Shown one piece after another: positions 10,546 through 22,160 of a stretch of DNA of 64,000 nt. The stretch is from positions 1-64,000 of the forward strand of contig JASANE010016117.1 in NCBI GenBank assembly GCA_030248225.1, in the 5' to 3' direction. The notes beneath the pieces were generated by a model. That model saw only the letters and a program-made list of their open reading frames with translations, searched no databases and was not told where the DNA came from. The stretch is from Trileptium ribeirensis (Eukaryota; Nematoda; Enoplea; Enoplida; Thoracostomopsidae). The stretch's first letter is position 1. Every line of letters begins with the position of its first letter. Position numbers and translations under genes: made by a program.

Positions 10546-12114
10546 TAAATGTGAAAGATTAGATAATTCATTTCTATCTTATCTTAAAAATACAGTTGGA
10601 ATGGTACACGCCGTTGATAATTGAAGTTGATCACCTAATATGAATACAGACTTAAAACAATTCTTGAAAGCCATTGCCTTGTCACGCAGGGCTCACCTCA
10701 ATATTTAGATTTTGGACAATAATACAGGTTTATAAGAACTGTTTCCAAATTTTGATCGAGCACAATTGCAAAATAATTTATCATTAATTCTGTTCGCTAA
10801 AATTTTTTCTTTTTATAGCTGTTCGTTTCTTCTGGATAGCCTTGCAATTTTGGCACATTTTCTACATCGTTCGCACTGTAATTCAGTAGGATTATATCGA
10901 AAAACATTATGTCCATGTCTTTGCTTGAAATATAGCTTGTGAGTATTAGCAGATCATAAGTTATATTTACGACACAGGTTGCAAGACCGAACGAAGCCGG
11001 TTATGGCAAATTTAAACTTTTGGTTCAGAAACTGGACTTTATAGTCTAACTATTTAGTTTTGAAAATTGACTATCCAAGTTACAAGAAGATAAAATTTAC
11101 TAATTTTTGGTAATCTGCTTTTCTGAAAGACATGATATTGATTATCACATGTAGAAGCTGAATATCTTTTAGCCATACGTTATTCAGATTCCACTATAAA
11201 ATGTGACAGATTAAATCCGTGATCATATTATCAGACTGGATACGTTTTATTAATCTTCTTATATCCACGTAACTTGAGTTTGTTGTTAAAGTCTATTTTG
11301 AGCAGAATTAATTATTTTGTTTTGCAGTTGAAAAGGATCGTTTGATAGATGTTGGCCGGCTGTCAGATTTTAGCAATGTTGACCTCAGATGTAATGCGGA
11401 CTTACTAAATACAGTTGACCGATTACATGCACTTGCGATATAATTTGTTTTCGACTTTTATGAGCTTGTTTCTCATTTGACATCTTTCGTGACCGAGCAT
11501 GTATGAAGAGCAATTAATATATGACTGACTATGTGGTATTCGTTAACTAAATTTGCTAAAATCAGGAGTTAACAAGTTTGCAGTTATACAACAAATAGAC
11601 AATTCATGAAGACCACATAAATGATCCGGATCAGTGAGTTTAGTACCGAGTTTATACTCAATACAATCAGTCCTAAAGCGCAATTATTTTAGACATCGCT
11701 GGAAGATATTCTTTTTCAGAGTAAACTCTGTCTGATCGCAGTACTATTTCAGCACCACGAATAAAAACTTTTTCACTCTTATCTCTTGTTGACTTTAACT
11801 CGCCTCTACTATACTACTGCTATCTGCCGGCAATGATAGAGTGATAAAGAACTCAAATACAGGAACAGAGAAAGGACAAATATAATTCACTACATTCTAC
11901 AATATTTATAATAAATTACCAATTTAAAGGACAATAAAGATAAATATTTCTGATGAGAGACGACATCGGCCGATTGACTGTTAAACTGCCCCCACAGCCA
12001 TAAAAACAATAATTCAGCGATATGAATCTTGAAAAGCCATTCATTTGATATATCGTCAAGTAGCACATTTTAGTGTTTTTCAAACCATTGCTTAAAGATG
12101 ATTTCCGCTTTATT
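10546..12114. other. AT-rich stretch, possibly decayed LINE sequence
   Basis: I see no intact frame. Parts of the minus strand could be the eroded 5' region of the RT remnant at 10.0-10.5 kb, but no endonuclease motif (such as GDFN or SDH) is readable. Nothing else is recognised. Confidence 0.3.
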
Positions 12115-13249
12115 TTAGTTTCTTAAAGCCAGTTTACGGTTATGACCCATTGTAGTAGAGTATTTCGAGTATTGGAAAAAGCCTTGAAACTCTAAATCGA
12201 TTGTTCCGTGTAGAATTTTGTGAACGACAATCCAATTTCTATCTATTCTACGAGTTTCTAAATCTAGTAAGCCGCCGCCCATACACCTCTGCTTATACAA
12301 TATACATTTATGGCAAGACAAACGCATGGTAAAATATTGCTGAACTCGCTCAATAACTAATTTATCCTTCTCTAACTATGGTGACCGTGTATCTGAAGCA
12401 TACTCGACAAGAGGCCTAGCAAAACAACAAAACACTTTTGCGAAGCAAGAAATATCACGATATAGAAATAAGCAAAAATGTTAATAATTCGAAAAATAGT
12501 GTTTATCTACACCAGAATAGTATAATCAAATTTTGGCTAATCATCAATAATAACGCAAGGTCAAGCGTATTGTTTGCAACTTCCAGTGGGCTGTTATTGG
12601 CTAAATATATGTCTATGCTTTTTTGGCCAAGATGTAATGTTTTGTATTGATAATCGCTACCTTGAGTTGCTTGCCATCAATCTAATTAACAAAAATGTAT
12701 AGATTTTGTTGCATTTTTGCTTGGTTTTATTATCATTACTTCCGTATGACAGCATCATTATATGCATCATCAGCGTTAGGTTTTAACGAATTTTTTAAAC
12801 AAATTTGCATATCATTTATATAAACCAGAAAACAAAGAATACTACACAGGGATACACGTTACACAACCGGCATGGAGTCCGATAACAAGTCATCTAGAAA
12901 AATAATTGTGACGATCCGACAAGGTTTTCAACTAATTAAGAAGCTTCCGTCTCGTGTGGCAAAAATCTAGTTTACATAACAATTTTCGATGTGAAACAGT
13001 ATCAAACGTTTTAGGTTTCTCGAAACATATAACATTAACATTTATATCAAATTCAATATCAGTTACCAATGAATAATTAAATGTATCAAAATGTGCCTGC
13101 ACCTGTTTCCTATAATAATTCTGAATAATATAAATCGGAAAATAAGTAAAAGTATTCTGAAGATGTGTGGTCGCGTTTCGCGTTATGCGATTTTGTGCTG
13201 ATTTGTGTTCGTTGTGAACCGTTTGCGACAATGTAAATATTTCCGTCAA
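12115..13249 (-). pseudogene. Second decayed LINE RT remnant
   Basis: On the minus strand, the stretch 13249-12932 holds an RT motif A relative, CFEKPKTFDTVSHRKLLCKL, in which the usual leading aspartate is lost. Further along, about 12420-12115, lies the typical C-terminal part of a CR1/Rex-like RT: a VEYAS..WSP-like segment, then LVIERVQQYFT, GLLDLETRRIDRNWIVVHKI and GHNRKLALRN. The middle, including the ADD box, is unreadable. The order matches one element, 5' to 3', on the minus strand, distinct from the remnant at 10.0-10.5 kb because motif A is present in both. Inactive. Confidence 0.65.
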
Positions 13250-13799
13250 CTTTTATGTTTCGCTTTAACGAAAAGAACTATTTTTGTTGCTCTTTCTTTA
13301 TCTTTCGCTTTGTTTGTCCAGTGGGGCAAGATCGCCCGACATTCCTACATCCCTAAACCTGCTTGTGTTCGCGCCATTCACAATAGAAACTTGAAAATAT
13401 ATTAATATTATTACAAAAATTTATTATTTGTTGAAATAAAAATATATATTTATCAGTATAGGAAAGAAAAGGTATAAAAAATTTTCTTGTCAGGTCACGA
13501 AATATGCATCTATGAAATCTAGTTCCAATAGCATTTCTAAATCGAAGCATAGGGTTCAGTTTTAATGCTTAATTCGAGAGATTCGAAGTCGTCCAGAGTC
13601 TTTGCGTGTTCAGATCAATTTTGATCTGTCGTAATATTTGCTCTATTAACTGAAGAGTGCGGGCCTCTATAATGTGCGGCGCTCTGGGCATGTGGCGTCG
13701 TGTTAATCTTGTGCAAATTTAGGATTAATTAATGACAAATGCGAATTGCAACTGCCCGTAATATTTTATTAATTTTCAAAATATTTATAATAACATAGC
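13250..13799. other. No gene seen
   Basis: AT-rich. A small near-perfect palindrome CAGATCAATTTTGATCTG lies at 13610-13627. No open frame of note. Confidence 0.3.
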
Positions 13800-14750
13800 T
13801 ATAAAAATAAAGTAAGGGTGAATTTCGTGTTCGCGGTTTGTTGTTGTTCAGGGGTTCAGTACGCTACCGGGTCCCAAGTTCCGAAATTTACAAAATTTTA
13901 GTCAAAACTCTAATTTCTTAATATGTGGCTCCCCACCCAAAACAAATTTTTAAATCTTAAAATTTATAAAATTTGTTTCGCTTAAATAATTTGCATATTT
14001 TTCATTTGTTTTATCGATTAGCTAATCTATGCTTAACGGGTTTAAGTTTTGGTTGTATTCAGTTATATTCTGATGTTTCGGAAATTGCTCGTATACCAAA
14101 TTAAATGGTTTTAAGTGATTTTTGTGTAATATTGTAATGGTTTACGTGTCGGTTACATAGCTAGCCGATTTGGTCATCTTCTACGTGTCGTTTATGCCGG
14201 CGCTTATTGTGTTTACTGATATCAGTCATTTGAGTGGCAGCTATATGAAGTTTCTGGGAACTTTTGGCTTGAAGTTTTGACATGCTTATCGAGGCCTAGC
14301 AATTATTATGCAAAGTATTGCGTGAGGAATCCACTCATATTTGGCTTTTGTATAGTGAAGCGTACCTAAAGAAGTTGCTTGTGAAGTGAAGTTGCTAAAG
14401 AAGAAGACACTTGTGTTATCTGTTGATCCTTAGAGTCGGCTTTGAAGCTTGGACAATGGTTTGCTTCACAGATAAGTAATTTTAATCAGACTAATAATTA
14501 TTTCGTAATATTGCTATCCTTATAAAAACCAAGTGGCTATAATTTTACTAGGAGTGGTGTCGTACTAACAGATAATAGTTAGTAACAGCTTACAACTTTG
14601 GCCCTTACGTGTCGAGTGAGTAATACCGGGCGAGAGTGCAGGTGGGCTTGTAGCTAGCAGCGCGACATGTTGGGTGCGGCAGCCTGTGGGAGGGCTCAAT
14701 AAGAAGCATTGTTTTTGAGAAGACCGGGCGAGTACGGAGTGTGGAATGGA
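13800..14750 (+). mobile_element. LTR-like segment, copy 1
   Basis: This segment can be aligned by eye with 18.48-19.28 kb. Shared landmarks in order: a TTGTTTCGC..TAAT..ATATTTT region, a CATAGCTA-rich stretch, and near the right end GTCGTACTAA-type sequence followed by an AACTATTAGTT-like string. I interpret both as diverged LTRs or 5' regions of one retrotransposon family in plus orientation. Copy 1 is followed by part of a repeat-bearing leader, is split by the LINE at 14.76-17.09 kb, and its leader resumes at about 17.10 kb. Exact ends are not resolved. Confidence 0.4.
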
Positions 14751-14984
14751 ATTACCCCATCGAGCATCAATTTATCCTAAATCGTCCGATAAGCTAGCCG
14801 GTCAAGGGCTTATCTTTTGAGAAAACTTCGACTTTAATTCTAGCCAGGATCGCGGAACGAAGAATGTCAGTGCTGTGAGCAAAGTCGCTGATGAGGTTCC
14901 ACGACCAGTATTTCGTCCCCAATCGACCAGGGACAGATGACGTTGGACTGAAAAGACAAACGGACGAGGCAGGCAGCGCAAATG

Positions 14985-16350
14985 TCAAAGCTTGGGCAGT
15001 GTCCCTGAGACATGGAGGAGCCGCTTAAATGTCTCAACAGATGGGGCGTCGAGCACGTTTTGCGGGAGCGCGTTCCAGGGCCGGACGATGCGGAGAGCGA
15101 AGCTGTGAAGACGAGCATTCACACGGGCCCGCGGCTTGATGATTTTGAGCGAATGCCCGCGCAAATTATTTTCTTCGGCGAGGGTAAACAAGTGACGGTA
15201 ATCATAGTCCACAAACCCCCGGATGATTTGGATCGTGAGGATGAGATCGGCTCGGAAACGGCGCGTTTCCAAGGTTTGTAGTGACAGGTAACGGAGACGG
15301 TCCGGGTAACCGAGATGCTCGATGCCTCTGACCAGCCGGGTTGCCCGACGCTGAACATTTTCGAGCAAGTTTACATCCCGTCGGAGGTATGGCGACCATG
15401 CCTGGCAAGCATATTCAAGTTTGGGCCTGACTAGAGATCGGTAAAGTAGCAAGAATGGCCTTATGTCGAGTAGACCAAAAACGCGCGAGAGCAGAGAGAC
15501 GACGCGATGAGCCTCTGACGCGATTTTGCGGCAGTGAACCGACGATTTTAAGGATGATGAAAGCATGTAGCCAAGATACTGCTCGCAGTCGCTAGATGGA
15601 ATAATTTCGCCGCCAAGGTCATATGGATAGTCCGGATTGTTACGGCCAAAGTGTATAACAGCGCATTTGGGGACGGAAAAAGACATCTGCGAGTCCTTCG
15701 ACCAATTAAATCCTGTGTATGTCAAACTGGAGAGCAGCGTGATCGTCTGCGGGATCGGACTGAGTAATGCGGTTCAGAAGACACGTATCATCGGCGAAAG
15801 ACCAAATATGACATTTGATATTGTCAGCCAGGTCATTCATGTAGAACAAAAATAGCGTCGGCCCGAGAAATGAACCCTGAGGAACTCCACTGAGCACTCG
15901 TGTCGGAAGCAAAGATGCTCCGGAGACGACAACTGTTTGGCTGCGATCGGATAGGAAGGCATTGATCCATCGATGGAGCGTACCGCAGATACCATGGCTA
16001 ATGAGTTTGGCCAGGAGCCGCTGGTGCGGAACCACATCGAAAGCTTTTCTTAGGTCCAGAAGTATGCTATGAGCGCAGCTCTTGGCGTCGATGTAGGAGG
16101 TAATAGTTTCGAGATAGTCGACTAGTTGAAGCGTTGTGAATCGGTTGCTGTGGAATCCGAACTGTGTTGTACTAAAGAGCTCATGGGTCGATGCGAACTT
16201 CATGATAGCCGATTTGATGACAGTTTCCATGGCTTTGCAACACGACGACGTCAAACTGATGGGCCGATAGTTGCCGGGATCCAGCTTTGAGCCCAATGTT
16301 AGTTGAAATATGGGCCCACATTTCGTTGGCAGACATCGAATCGCGGACAT
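14985..16350 (-). pseudogene. LINE reverse transcriptase, frameshifted
   Basis: Two overlapping minus-strand frames (16350-15706 and 15725-14985) make one RT domain with a frameshift near 15,715. Seen in order: PGNYRPISLTSSCCKAME, TTQFGFHSNR, motif A ILLDLRKAFDVVPH (Asp present), GVPQGSFLGPTLFLFYMNDL and the catalytic box FADDTCLL. After the frameshift come PKCAVIHFGRNN and the thumb and C-terminal part (YRSLVRPKLEYACQAWSPYL, VQRRATRLVRGI). The protein ends NALPQNVLDAPSVETFKRLL, a normal CR1/Jockey C-terminus. Motifs are well preserved, so the copy is not very old, but the frameshift and the lost linker make it inactive. Confidence 0.88.
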
Positions 16351-16370
16351 CGATGTTTCTGGTAAAATAG

Positions 16371-17075
16371 TTAGACATACCGACCCAATCGGTTGTTGAC
16401 CAGCACAGTCGGCGGGACCAGGTGTTGGACGTTAGGGGCGCAGGACAAGTTGAAATATACCGAGAAATGGTCGCTACGACCGACGCCGGGACCCACCGCC
16501 AGTCGACTGGCAATATCAGCTGAGCAAAAGACGAGATCCAATATATTGTGTTTCCGAGTTGGCTCGAACACAAACTGGGATAAGCCGAGTTCAAATGTAA
16601 CATTCGTGAATTCATCACACGTCGCCGGCCAACTGGGGTTGGACCGGTTGATGTCCGACCAGTTAAAGTCGCCCATGACGAGGATTTCGTCAAAGTGCTC
16701 AGCACGAAGGGAAAGCAAATAGTTGTACAAGGCAGTGTTAGTCGTGGGATCGTTAGGTGGAGAGCAATAGATACAGCTTACTACGATCCGTATGGTGACG
16801 GTGCTGATTATGCAAGCAGCGACGTCTGGATGATCTGGACAGTTGACAAGCGCTTGAGGCTTGAGTGAGTTATGAGCAAAGATGATGCTGCCACCCCAGT
16901 TGTCACCGCGATCCCCGCGAAATGTGGTGAAGCCTACGAGTTTTAATTCACTGTCACTAATGCCACTATGGGCCCACGTCTCAGTAACACCAACGAGCCC
17001 GACATCTGCAGTGCGCGCTAAGACTAGATTTAAGTTGGCCATTTTGCGAAGTAGTGATTGAGCGTTGAAGAGCAA
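16371..17075 (-). pseudogene. LINE endonuclease domain (EEP family)
   Basis: An open frame of 234 residues. It begins MLFNAQSLLRK, the usual NARSL-type start of CR1/Jockey endonucleases. It has the VTETW block near residue 30, ILVMGDFNWSDINRSNPSW near residue 135 (the catalytic GDFN), and GRSDHFSVYF near residue 205 (the SDH catalytic block). All main catalytic positions of the exonuclease-endonuclease-phosphatase fold are present, so this part looks intact. The frame then ends at a stop just before the RT frame, where linker sequence has been lost. In the family this domain nicks target DNA to prime reverse transcription. Classed as a pseudogene because the whole protein is broken. Confidence 0.85.
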
Positions 17076-17099
17076 ACTTAGTAGTCGACGGCTACTACA

Positions 17100-17480
17100 C
17101 AGTTGTTAACGTAGTCTGTCAGCCGGTCGGGGACGGCTTGTTTAATATAACTGCCAGTTAGTAGCGTAATCCTAAGGCCTAGGTTGAGGTAATTAAATAA
17201 CACTGCAATCGGCTAGCCACTCGGGAGTCGGCTGTATCAGCTCACAAGCGCTTTGCAAACTAACAGCTACCCTAAACTCAATCCGTCATAATTAAAACCG
17301 TAAGCTATAAATAAGGATCGTATTAGCGAAACCTAAGGACCTATGTTCAGGAATTACTTAAACGTACGTCGTCAGACGATCAGGGGCGGTCGTATAAACA
17401 TCACAAGAAGCGTAATAATATTGAGTATAACCTAACATCAACGCTAAGATCTCAAGGACGCATTAGTTCGTTTGTTTGTG
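17100..17480 (+). repeat. Tandem leader repeats of LTR element, copy 1 continued
   Basis: Three diverged units recur here, at about 17120, 17215 and 17370, each with a CNGTCGGGG- or CGGTCG-like core followed by a CACAAG(A/C)(A/G)-like string and AAGG..GGT-rich sequence. They match the better-preserved series at 20.6-21.05 kb, which directly precedes the gag-like frame. This supports the view that the LINE at 14.76-17.09 kb sits within the leader of an LTR element. Confidence 0.45.
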
Positions 17481-17560
17481 GCAGGAGTAGTGATAGCGTT
17501 GGAGACGAATGAAAACAACCGGTGATTAAAAGCGTGTTCTGATATCAGTGCAACGCAATA

Positions 17561-18205
17561 GTGCTGTGTACCAAAAACCGACAGGTTTTAGCTGTTCAGA
17601 TGGCAAAGTGCCATACATTCCGCATTCGACCCAGTATTGATTTTGCCTACCGCCTTCGCGGCGGTTCCATCGACCAAGTGTCATCTATTCCTGACGTTGG
17701 TATCGTTTTATCGGATGACCTGCGTTTCAACTACCATATTGATTACGTTGAGAAGCAGGCTAATCGCAGGATCGGCTTGATCCATCGCTGTGTCGCATCC
17801 CATTCGCCAGAAGTCATCACCCAATTGTACAAGACATACGTTCCCCCCATGCGGGAATACGGCTCAATAATCTGGTCTCCTCAATACTCGACACTCATCA
17901 TCCGTCTCCAAGCTGTACCACGTCGATGTCTGCGCCTGAGCCATGACTACATCGCTATTAACTATTCATCTCTCTCACAGACACGACAAACCATAGACTT
18001 GGTATACGCCTATAAGATTCTCGATCTCTCACGCGGCACTTGCGCGGGAACAGTGAAACTTACTTTGCGATATGCAAGAGCCAACGTCCAAGCTCATTCA
18101 TTCAACTGGATAGTGGTTTACTCTTGGGATTCACTCCCTGATAGTTTTGTCACTGCGAAAACTGTTTCCAAATTTAAAAGTCGATTGAGACGCACCCGTA
18201 CTTAG
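17561..18205 (+). pseudogene. LINE RT C-terminal fragment
   Basis: A 214-residue open frame in the plus direction. It starts inside the RT connection region and includes VGIVLSDDLRFNYHIDYV (the LG..D..L.F..HI block), LYKTYVPPMREYGSIIWSP (the thumb region R-LEY-S-WSP), and a C-terminus with WDSLPDSFVTAKTVSKFKSRL. All of these are typical of Jockey/CR1-type RTs. The palm with the catalytic box is absent, so this is a 5'-truncated insertion, as LINEs commonly leave. It differs in sequence from the element just to its left and lies on the other strand. Confidence 0.8.
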
Positions 18206-18480
18206 TGTCACTGCGACATAGGGTGCCTAGCCTATAAGGTAATTCTATAAGATAACAAGGTAATGTTTTATCTGTTATATATAATAAACATTGTTTGCTA
18301 CGCGTTTGGTGTCCAAATAGCTTAACCAAGAGTGTCTCTGCTTAACCACGCCGCAACGCAATAATATAAGGCACGAGTATTGGTCATGAAAAACGAGAAC
18401 GCGAGCCACTCGTATATCGCCACCGGCATTCTAGTGGCCACACCTCAGACCACACAATCTTCAGTGAAGAATCCCGTCTC
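18206..18480. other. No gene seen
   Basis: Presumed 3' untranslated part of the preceding LINE fragment and unassigned sequence. No motif recognised. Confidence 0.3.
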
Positions 18481-19286
18481 TGTTTAATTTCGATAGCCGT
18501 CATAAGGAAAACGACCTAAAACAACAATTGTCGGGAGTTTCCTAGGCTATTAAGAGGTTTCCGGGCCCAAACCCACCCAAATACCCCAAAACCGAACCTA
18601 AAACCAAAAATTCAGGTTTTCATTGCGTAATTTAATTATTTAACGGTCCCTATCTCACCATTATCTAAAATCCAATTTACTTTATTTTGTTTTCGCCTAA
18701 TTTACATATTTTGCGTGAATTAGTTTAATTAACTAACATAAATTTTAGTTCTTATCTTTTTCTAATCCAGTTTTGTTTTGTCATCGGAGCTGACAGGGCA
18801 TTCACTACGAGTTTTAGTTTTATTTTCTTTTATACTATGGGATACATAGCTACCACCGGTTGTGGTAGCCAGTTTTATTGATTACGTCAACATGTTGTTG
18901 CGTTCCGGGCATAGTGTAATGTCAAAACTTAGTTTTGATAATTCTTGGTAGTGTTTGGTAGCGTATGGCTTATTTATTAGCATAAACGGTATCAACGTAA
19001 AAGAACTGCGTAACTTTCGAGGGTAAAAGAGCTTTGTGATTATCGTTTAAAGATTGCCGTTTTTAGTTGAAAAACGGTTATATAGTGTCCAAAGCTTCAC
19101 ATCTAGGTACTTTAACACCAATTTAGTAGATAACCTTAATAACAAGTCTCTAATAAAATAGCAGGACCTTGGTTTAAAGAACTAAGCTATAGGTTTCATA
19201 AATTAATAATTATTACGGTCTGCATATCAATAGGGTGCGATCGTACTAATATAACTATTAGTTATAAACCTAAGACAAAAGATAAG
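18480..19286 (+). mobile_element. LTR-like segment, copy 2
   Basis: Aligns loosely with 13.80-14.64 kb, as described for copy 1. Its right end is interrupted by the hAT-like element starting at 19287; the retrotransposon leader resumes at 20572. Downstream lie tandem leader units and then gag and protease remnants, the expected order for an LTR retrotransposon (LTR, leader, gag, pol). No RT or integrase follows and no 3' LTR was identified. Confidence 0.4.
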
Positions 19287-20571
19287 CAAGGAATAACCGG
19301 AACCGAAATTTAAACCGGAACGTGGTATTCGAATTTTATATATAGTAAAACAGATGAAGGAAGAAATCAAGGTATAGCGGACTTAAAATGCATTAAAATA
19401 ACTTTTACATTAAATTTAATGTATTGCGATGGCATTATTGCCCTTCTGAAACTTTAAAGAGACTGAGGATGCTAATAATGTTTATTTATTGCTCAATATG
19501 TCGTTTTTTGGACACCCAGAGCAAAAAGTGCCTTCCACTATACACCATTGCGTACACTGCGTCAAATTCAATGTGCTTACAACGCTTGGAGCATAGAATA
19601 CACTCTTTCACTCTGTTTCCAGTCGCCTTCCTTTACTACACATACTTTTGTTACATGTTCTGTATGGAAGTTGAAATTATTGGTTTATACGATTCTATGA
19701 AAAAATTAATAGATAGAAGGTAATTTTCTGATCAGTGGTCAGAGGCAATGTTTAGGCTAGCGTTGGACAAACAGTGCCCGTCAGTTCGATGATAACGATG
19801 ATAACTTTCTAATCAGAATGATATAAATGAGACAAACTGTGGTGCTGCTCGCACAGTTTCAATAAATACAATTTATTGCCAAGAAAGCAGTTTCTGACTG
19901 CTTTGCAGATAACGTTACTTTACTTCAATTTAGACTGGTGCTTATACTTCAATTTTGTTTACCAGGTTTACAAGCGCCCTGGCTCGCACAGTTTCAATAA
20001 ATACAATTTATTGCCAAGAAAGCAGTTTATGACTGCTTTGCAGATAACGTTAGTTTACTTCAATTTAGACTGGTGCTTATACTTCAATTTTGTTTACCAG
20101 GTTTACAAGCGCCCTGGCTGGTGCTTGACGCAATTTTTTTACCCAAGCATACGCTAAGTAGTTCTACATAAGCCATATATAATCTGTTAACGAGTTGGAC
20201 CGCTTTAATTCGAACATTACCCCGCAGACTTCTGAATGTATAAAATAGCTGCTACAAGCATCGACCTGGCTTTGATTTGTTAACAAACTCCTGCAGGTTT
20301 TATGAAAAATTGCTACGGAAATTATCTGCCCTACTTACCTTTCACAAGGCAAATTGCTTAGTTAATCTTTTCTTTTGCTTGGTTGTATTAGAGCTTAATC
20401 ATTGTAAAATATATATTACATATGTTTTTATTACAGATGAAGCAAAAAATGTAGAAAATTTCAAATAAAATTTTTAAACCGGAATACCGGTTCCGGTATG
20501 GTGTTTGCCCTTTGCCGGAACCGCAACCGGAACACGATTTTCGTCGGAACCGAAATTCCGATTACTCCCTG
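19287..20571 (+). mobile_element. hAT-like nonautonomous element, copy A
   Basis: 1285 bp. The termini are CAAGGAATAACCGGAACC on the left and, read inward from the right, CAGGGAGTAATCGGAATTTC. The flanks AAGATAAG and AGGAAAAG match at 6 of 8 positions, consistent with a decayed 8-bp target-site duplication. Compared with copy B it carries an extra 135-bp direct duplication (19847-19981 and 19982-20116), which explains its greater length. The open frames inside are shared with other copies but frameshifted differently in each, so there is no transposase. The subterminal regions are full of CCGGAA/TTCCGG motifs. Confidence 0.85.
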
Positions 20572-20589
20572 AGGAAAAGATATCTATAT

Positions 20590-21060
20590 AACCTTATAAG
20601 TTGTGCAGTGCAAGCCAGTCGGGTGTACTGCCTAAATCTAAGCAAAAGGCTAAGCCATCGAGATAAATCGCGGGAGCAAGCCAGTCGGGTGCGACCGCGT
20701 TAACTTCACAACAAGGACGGATAAGGATTTAGTAATACTAAATCTAAAGACGAGGTTAAGATATTGATATAATCCTATAATCGATAGAGCAAACCACCAG
20801 GTGTCTTTCCATAAATTTAAGGAAAAGTATAAGTTATTGCGATAAATAACCGTTGCGCTCCAGGAGGGCCAACCGTGTTAATCTCGCAAGAGGAACGAAT
20901 AAGGAACATACTATTATAAAACTAAGGTCCAGGTTAAGGTATTTAATTAATCGCACGGCTGTATGACAGTCGGGTACAGTCGTGTCAGCCTCACAAGAGG
21001 ATGGAATAAGAACCTTATTAGAGATAAATCTAAGGAAGAGGATAAGGAATTCAAATATTC
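20590..21060 (+). repeat. Tandem leader units before gag
   Basis: About five diverged units of roughly 80-110 bp. Each carries CAGTCGGGT(G/A)C or a variant, then a GTTAAC/GTCAGCC..CACAAGAGG string, then (A)ATAAGGA and an AAATCTAAGG-like end (clear copies at about 20618, 20682, 20860 and 20965). The last unit runs into the start of the gag-like frame. Similar units occur at 17.10-17.48 kb. I interpret them as the untranslated leader of one LTR-element family. Confidence 0.55.
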
Positions 21061-22070
21061 GCACCACACTACCTAACGTAACGGTGCATAAAGATCCGAC
21101 GACAAAACCAAAGAACGTCGAATCATTACTAAGCGAAAAGGCACAAGAAACAATGATAAACCCGAGCACAACGAAAGAACTAGAGTTAACGATCAAGAAT
21201 TTTATCCATGTACATCTGAACCAAATAGATATAATTAACAAGAAAATAAGAGTTTGCAAGAAACATACACCGAAAATTTCCAAGACGAAGCAAGCATCGA
21301 CGAATTATTTGCAATGACAGAAGATCTTGTAAGCAACACAAAAATCGCAAGAACAACCAGAAAATCAATTCCGATTTATAAAGAAGCATGCGACGTTGAC
21401 AAAAGAACTTCGCCGATTAAGCCAAAGTTGGAGCCACAGCGAATTGGAGGTCCCACCAGCACAACCGAGAAAGTAATCGCAAACTACCGACGAAGTAGAA
21501 AGTACTTCGATTCAACAAAATGATGAAACCCAACAAAATCGATCTCGCGTAACGGAGCAATACTAAAATAAGCAACCACGAAAGTATCGAGAAATACAAT
21601 CGAATCGGTCGGACCAAACAAGTACAAACCAAATGAGACCGAACATCGGGCAACTAACGTGGCAGCCAATAGCACAAAGACCACAAATGCAATGGCATCC
21701 ACAACGGTGGAGCAAACAACCGATGCAAGCACGCCAACCACAACAACAACAAATTATGCAACCATGGACGATACCGATAGCAATGATGTCAACACAGAAC
21801 GGCATGACTTATCAGAAACCGACGCAACTACATGGACAAATGAGAACGCAACAAACAACGCCACAAGCGATGTACCCGGTGCAAGTACCACAGCAACTAA
21901 TGCAATTGCAAACGAATTGGCAACAACAGCAAAGAACTCCAATACTAGTGGCAAACGAACCCCAACAACAAAATCGGTAAACATTGGCGAATCAAATGCC
22001 ACCAAGGTGCAATAGCTGCCGAAGGTTGGGCCACAAAACGTAACAATGTTTCCAAAGAAACACAAGACAA
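20982..22070 (+). pseudogene. Gag-like remnant with CCHC zinc knuckle
   Basis: The frame starting at 20982 runs 111 codons (rich in K/E/N) to a stop. The same frame is open again at 21633-21980, encoding a Gln/Pro-rich stretch. It continues through a stop into PPRCNSCRRLGHKT-stop-QC, a CX2CX4HX4C nucleocapsid knuckle with an in-frame stop just before the last cysteine. Other open frames across 21254-22015 overlap and are interpreted as shadows of the low-complexity A-rich sequence. In LTR elements Gag packages the RNA; here it is broken by several stops and likely frameshifts. The protease remnant follows in the same frame, suggesting a single gag-pol frame originally. Confidence 0.7.
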
Positions 22071-22160
22071 AATACTAGAGAGATACAAACGGGGAATCAG
22101 CAACAAAACCAAAATCGATTCAGAGTATTACCAAATCGAACGAATCCACCAACTGAAAGA

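Larger units (their letters stand above)
14755..17095 (-). mobile_element. CR1/Jockey-like LINE, internally deleted
   Basis: A minus-strand non-LTR retrotransposon containing an AP-like endonuclease frame (17075-16371) and a reverse transcriptase split over two overlapping frames (16350-15706 and 15725-14985). The usual linker between endonuclease and RT palm, roughly 150-200 residues in full elements, is missing: the endonuclease stops and the RT begins almost immediately. The element interrupts an LTR-retrotransposon leader, since similar leader repeats flank it on the right from about 17.10 kb. The insertion boundaries are approximate; no clear target-site duplication was found. Confidence 0.8.

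Noticed and set aside
14794..15408. Plus- and minus-strand short frames overlapping the LINE RT
   Set aside because: Shadow frames of the RT C-terminal coding sequence.
19424..19723. Conserved protein shared between 19.4, 26.3, 37.7 and 56.5 kb
   Set aside because: The similar frames lie in copies of the hAT-like element and are broken at different places in each copy; no known domain.
21659..22065. Thr/Asn-rich protein and minus-strand frames over the gag region
   Set aside because: They are alternative frames of the A-rich Gln/Pro-rich gag segment. The zinc knuckle and protease fix the true frame.
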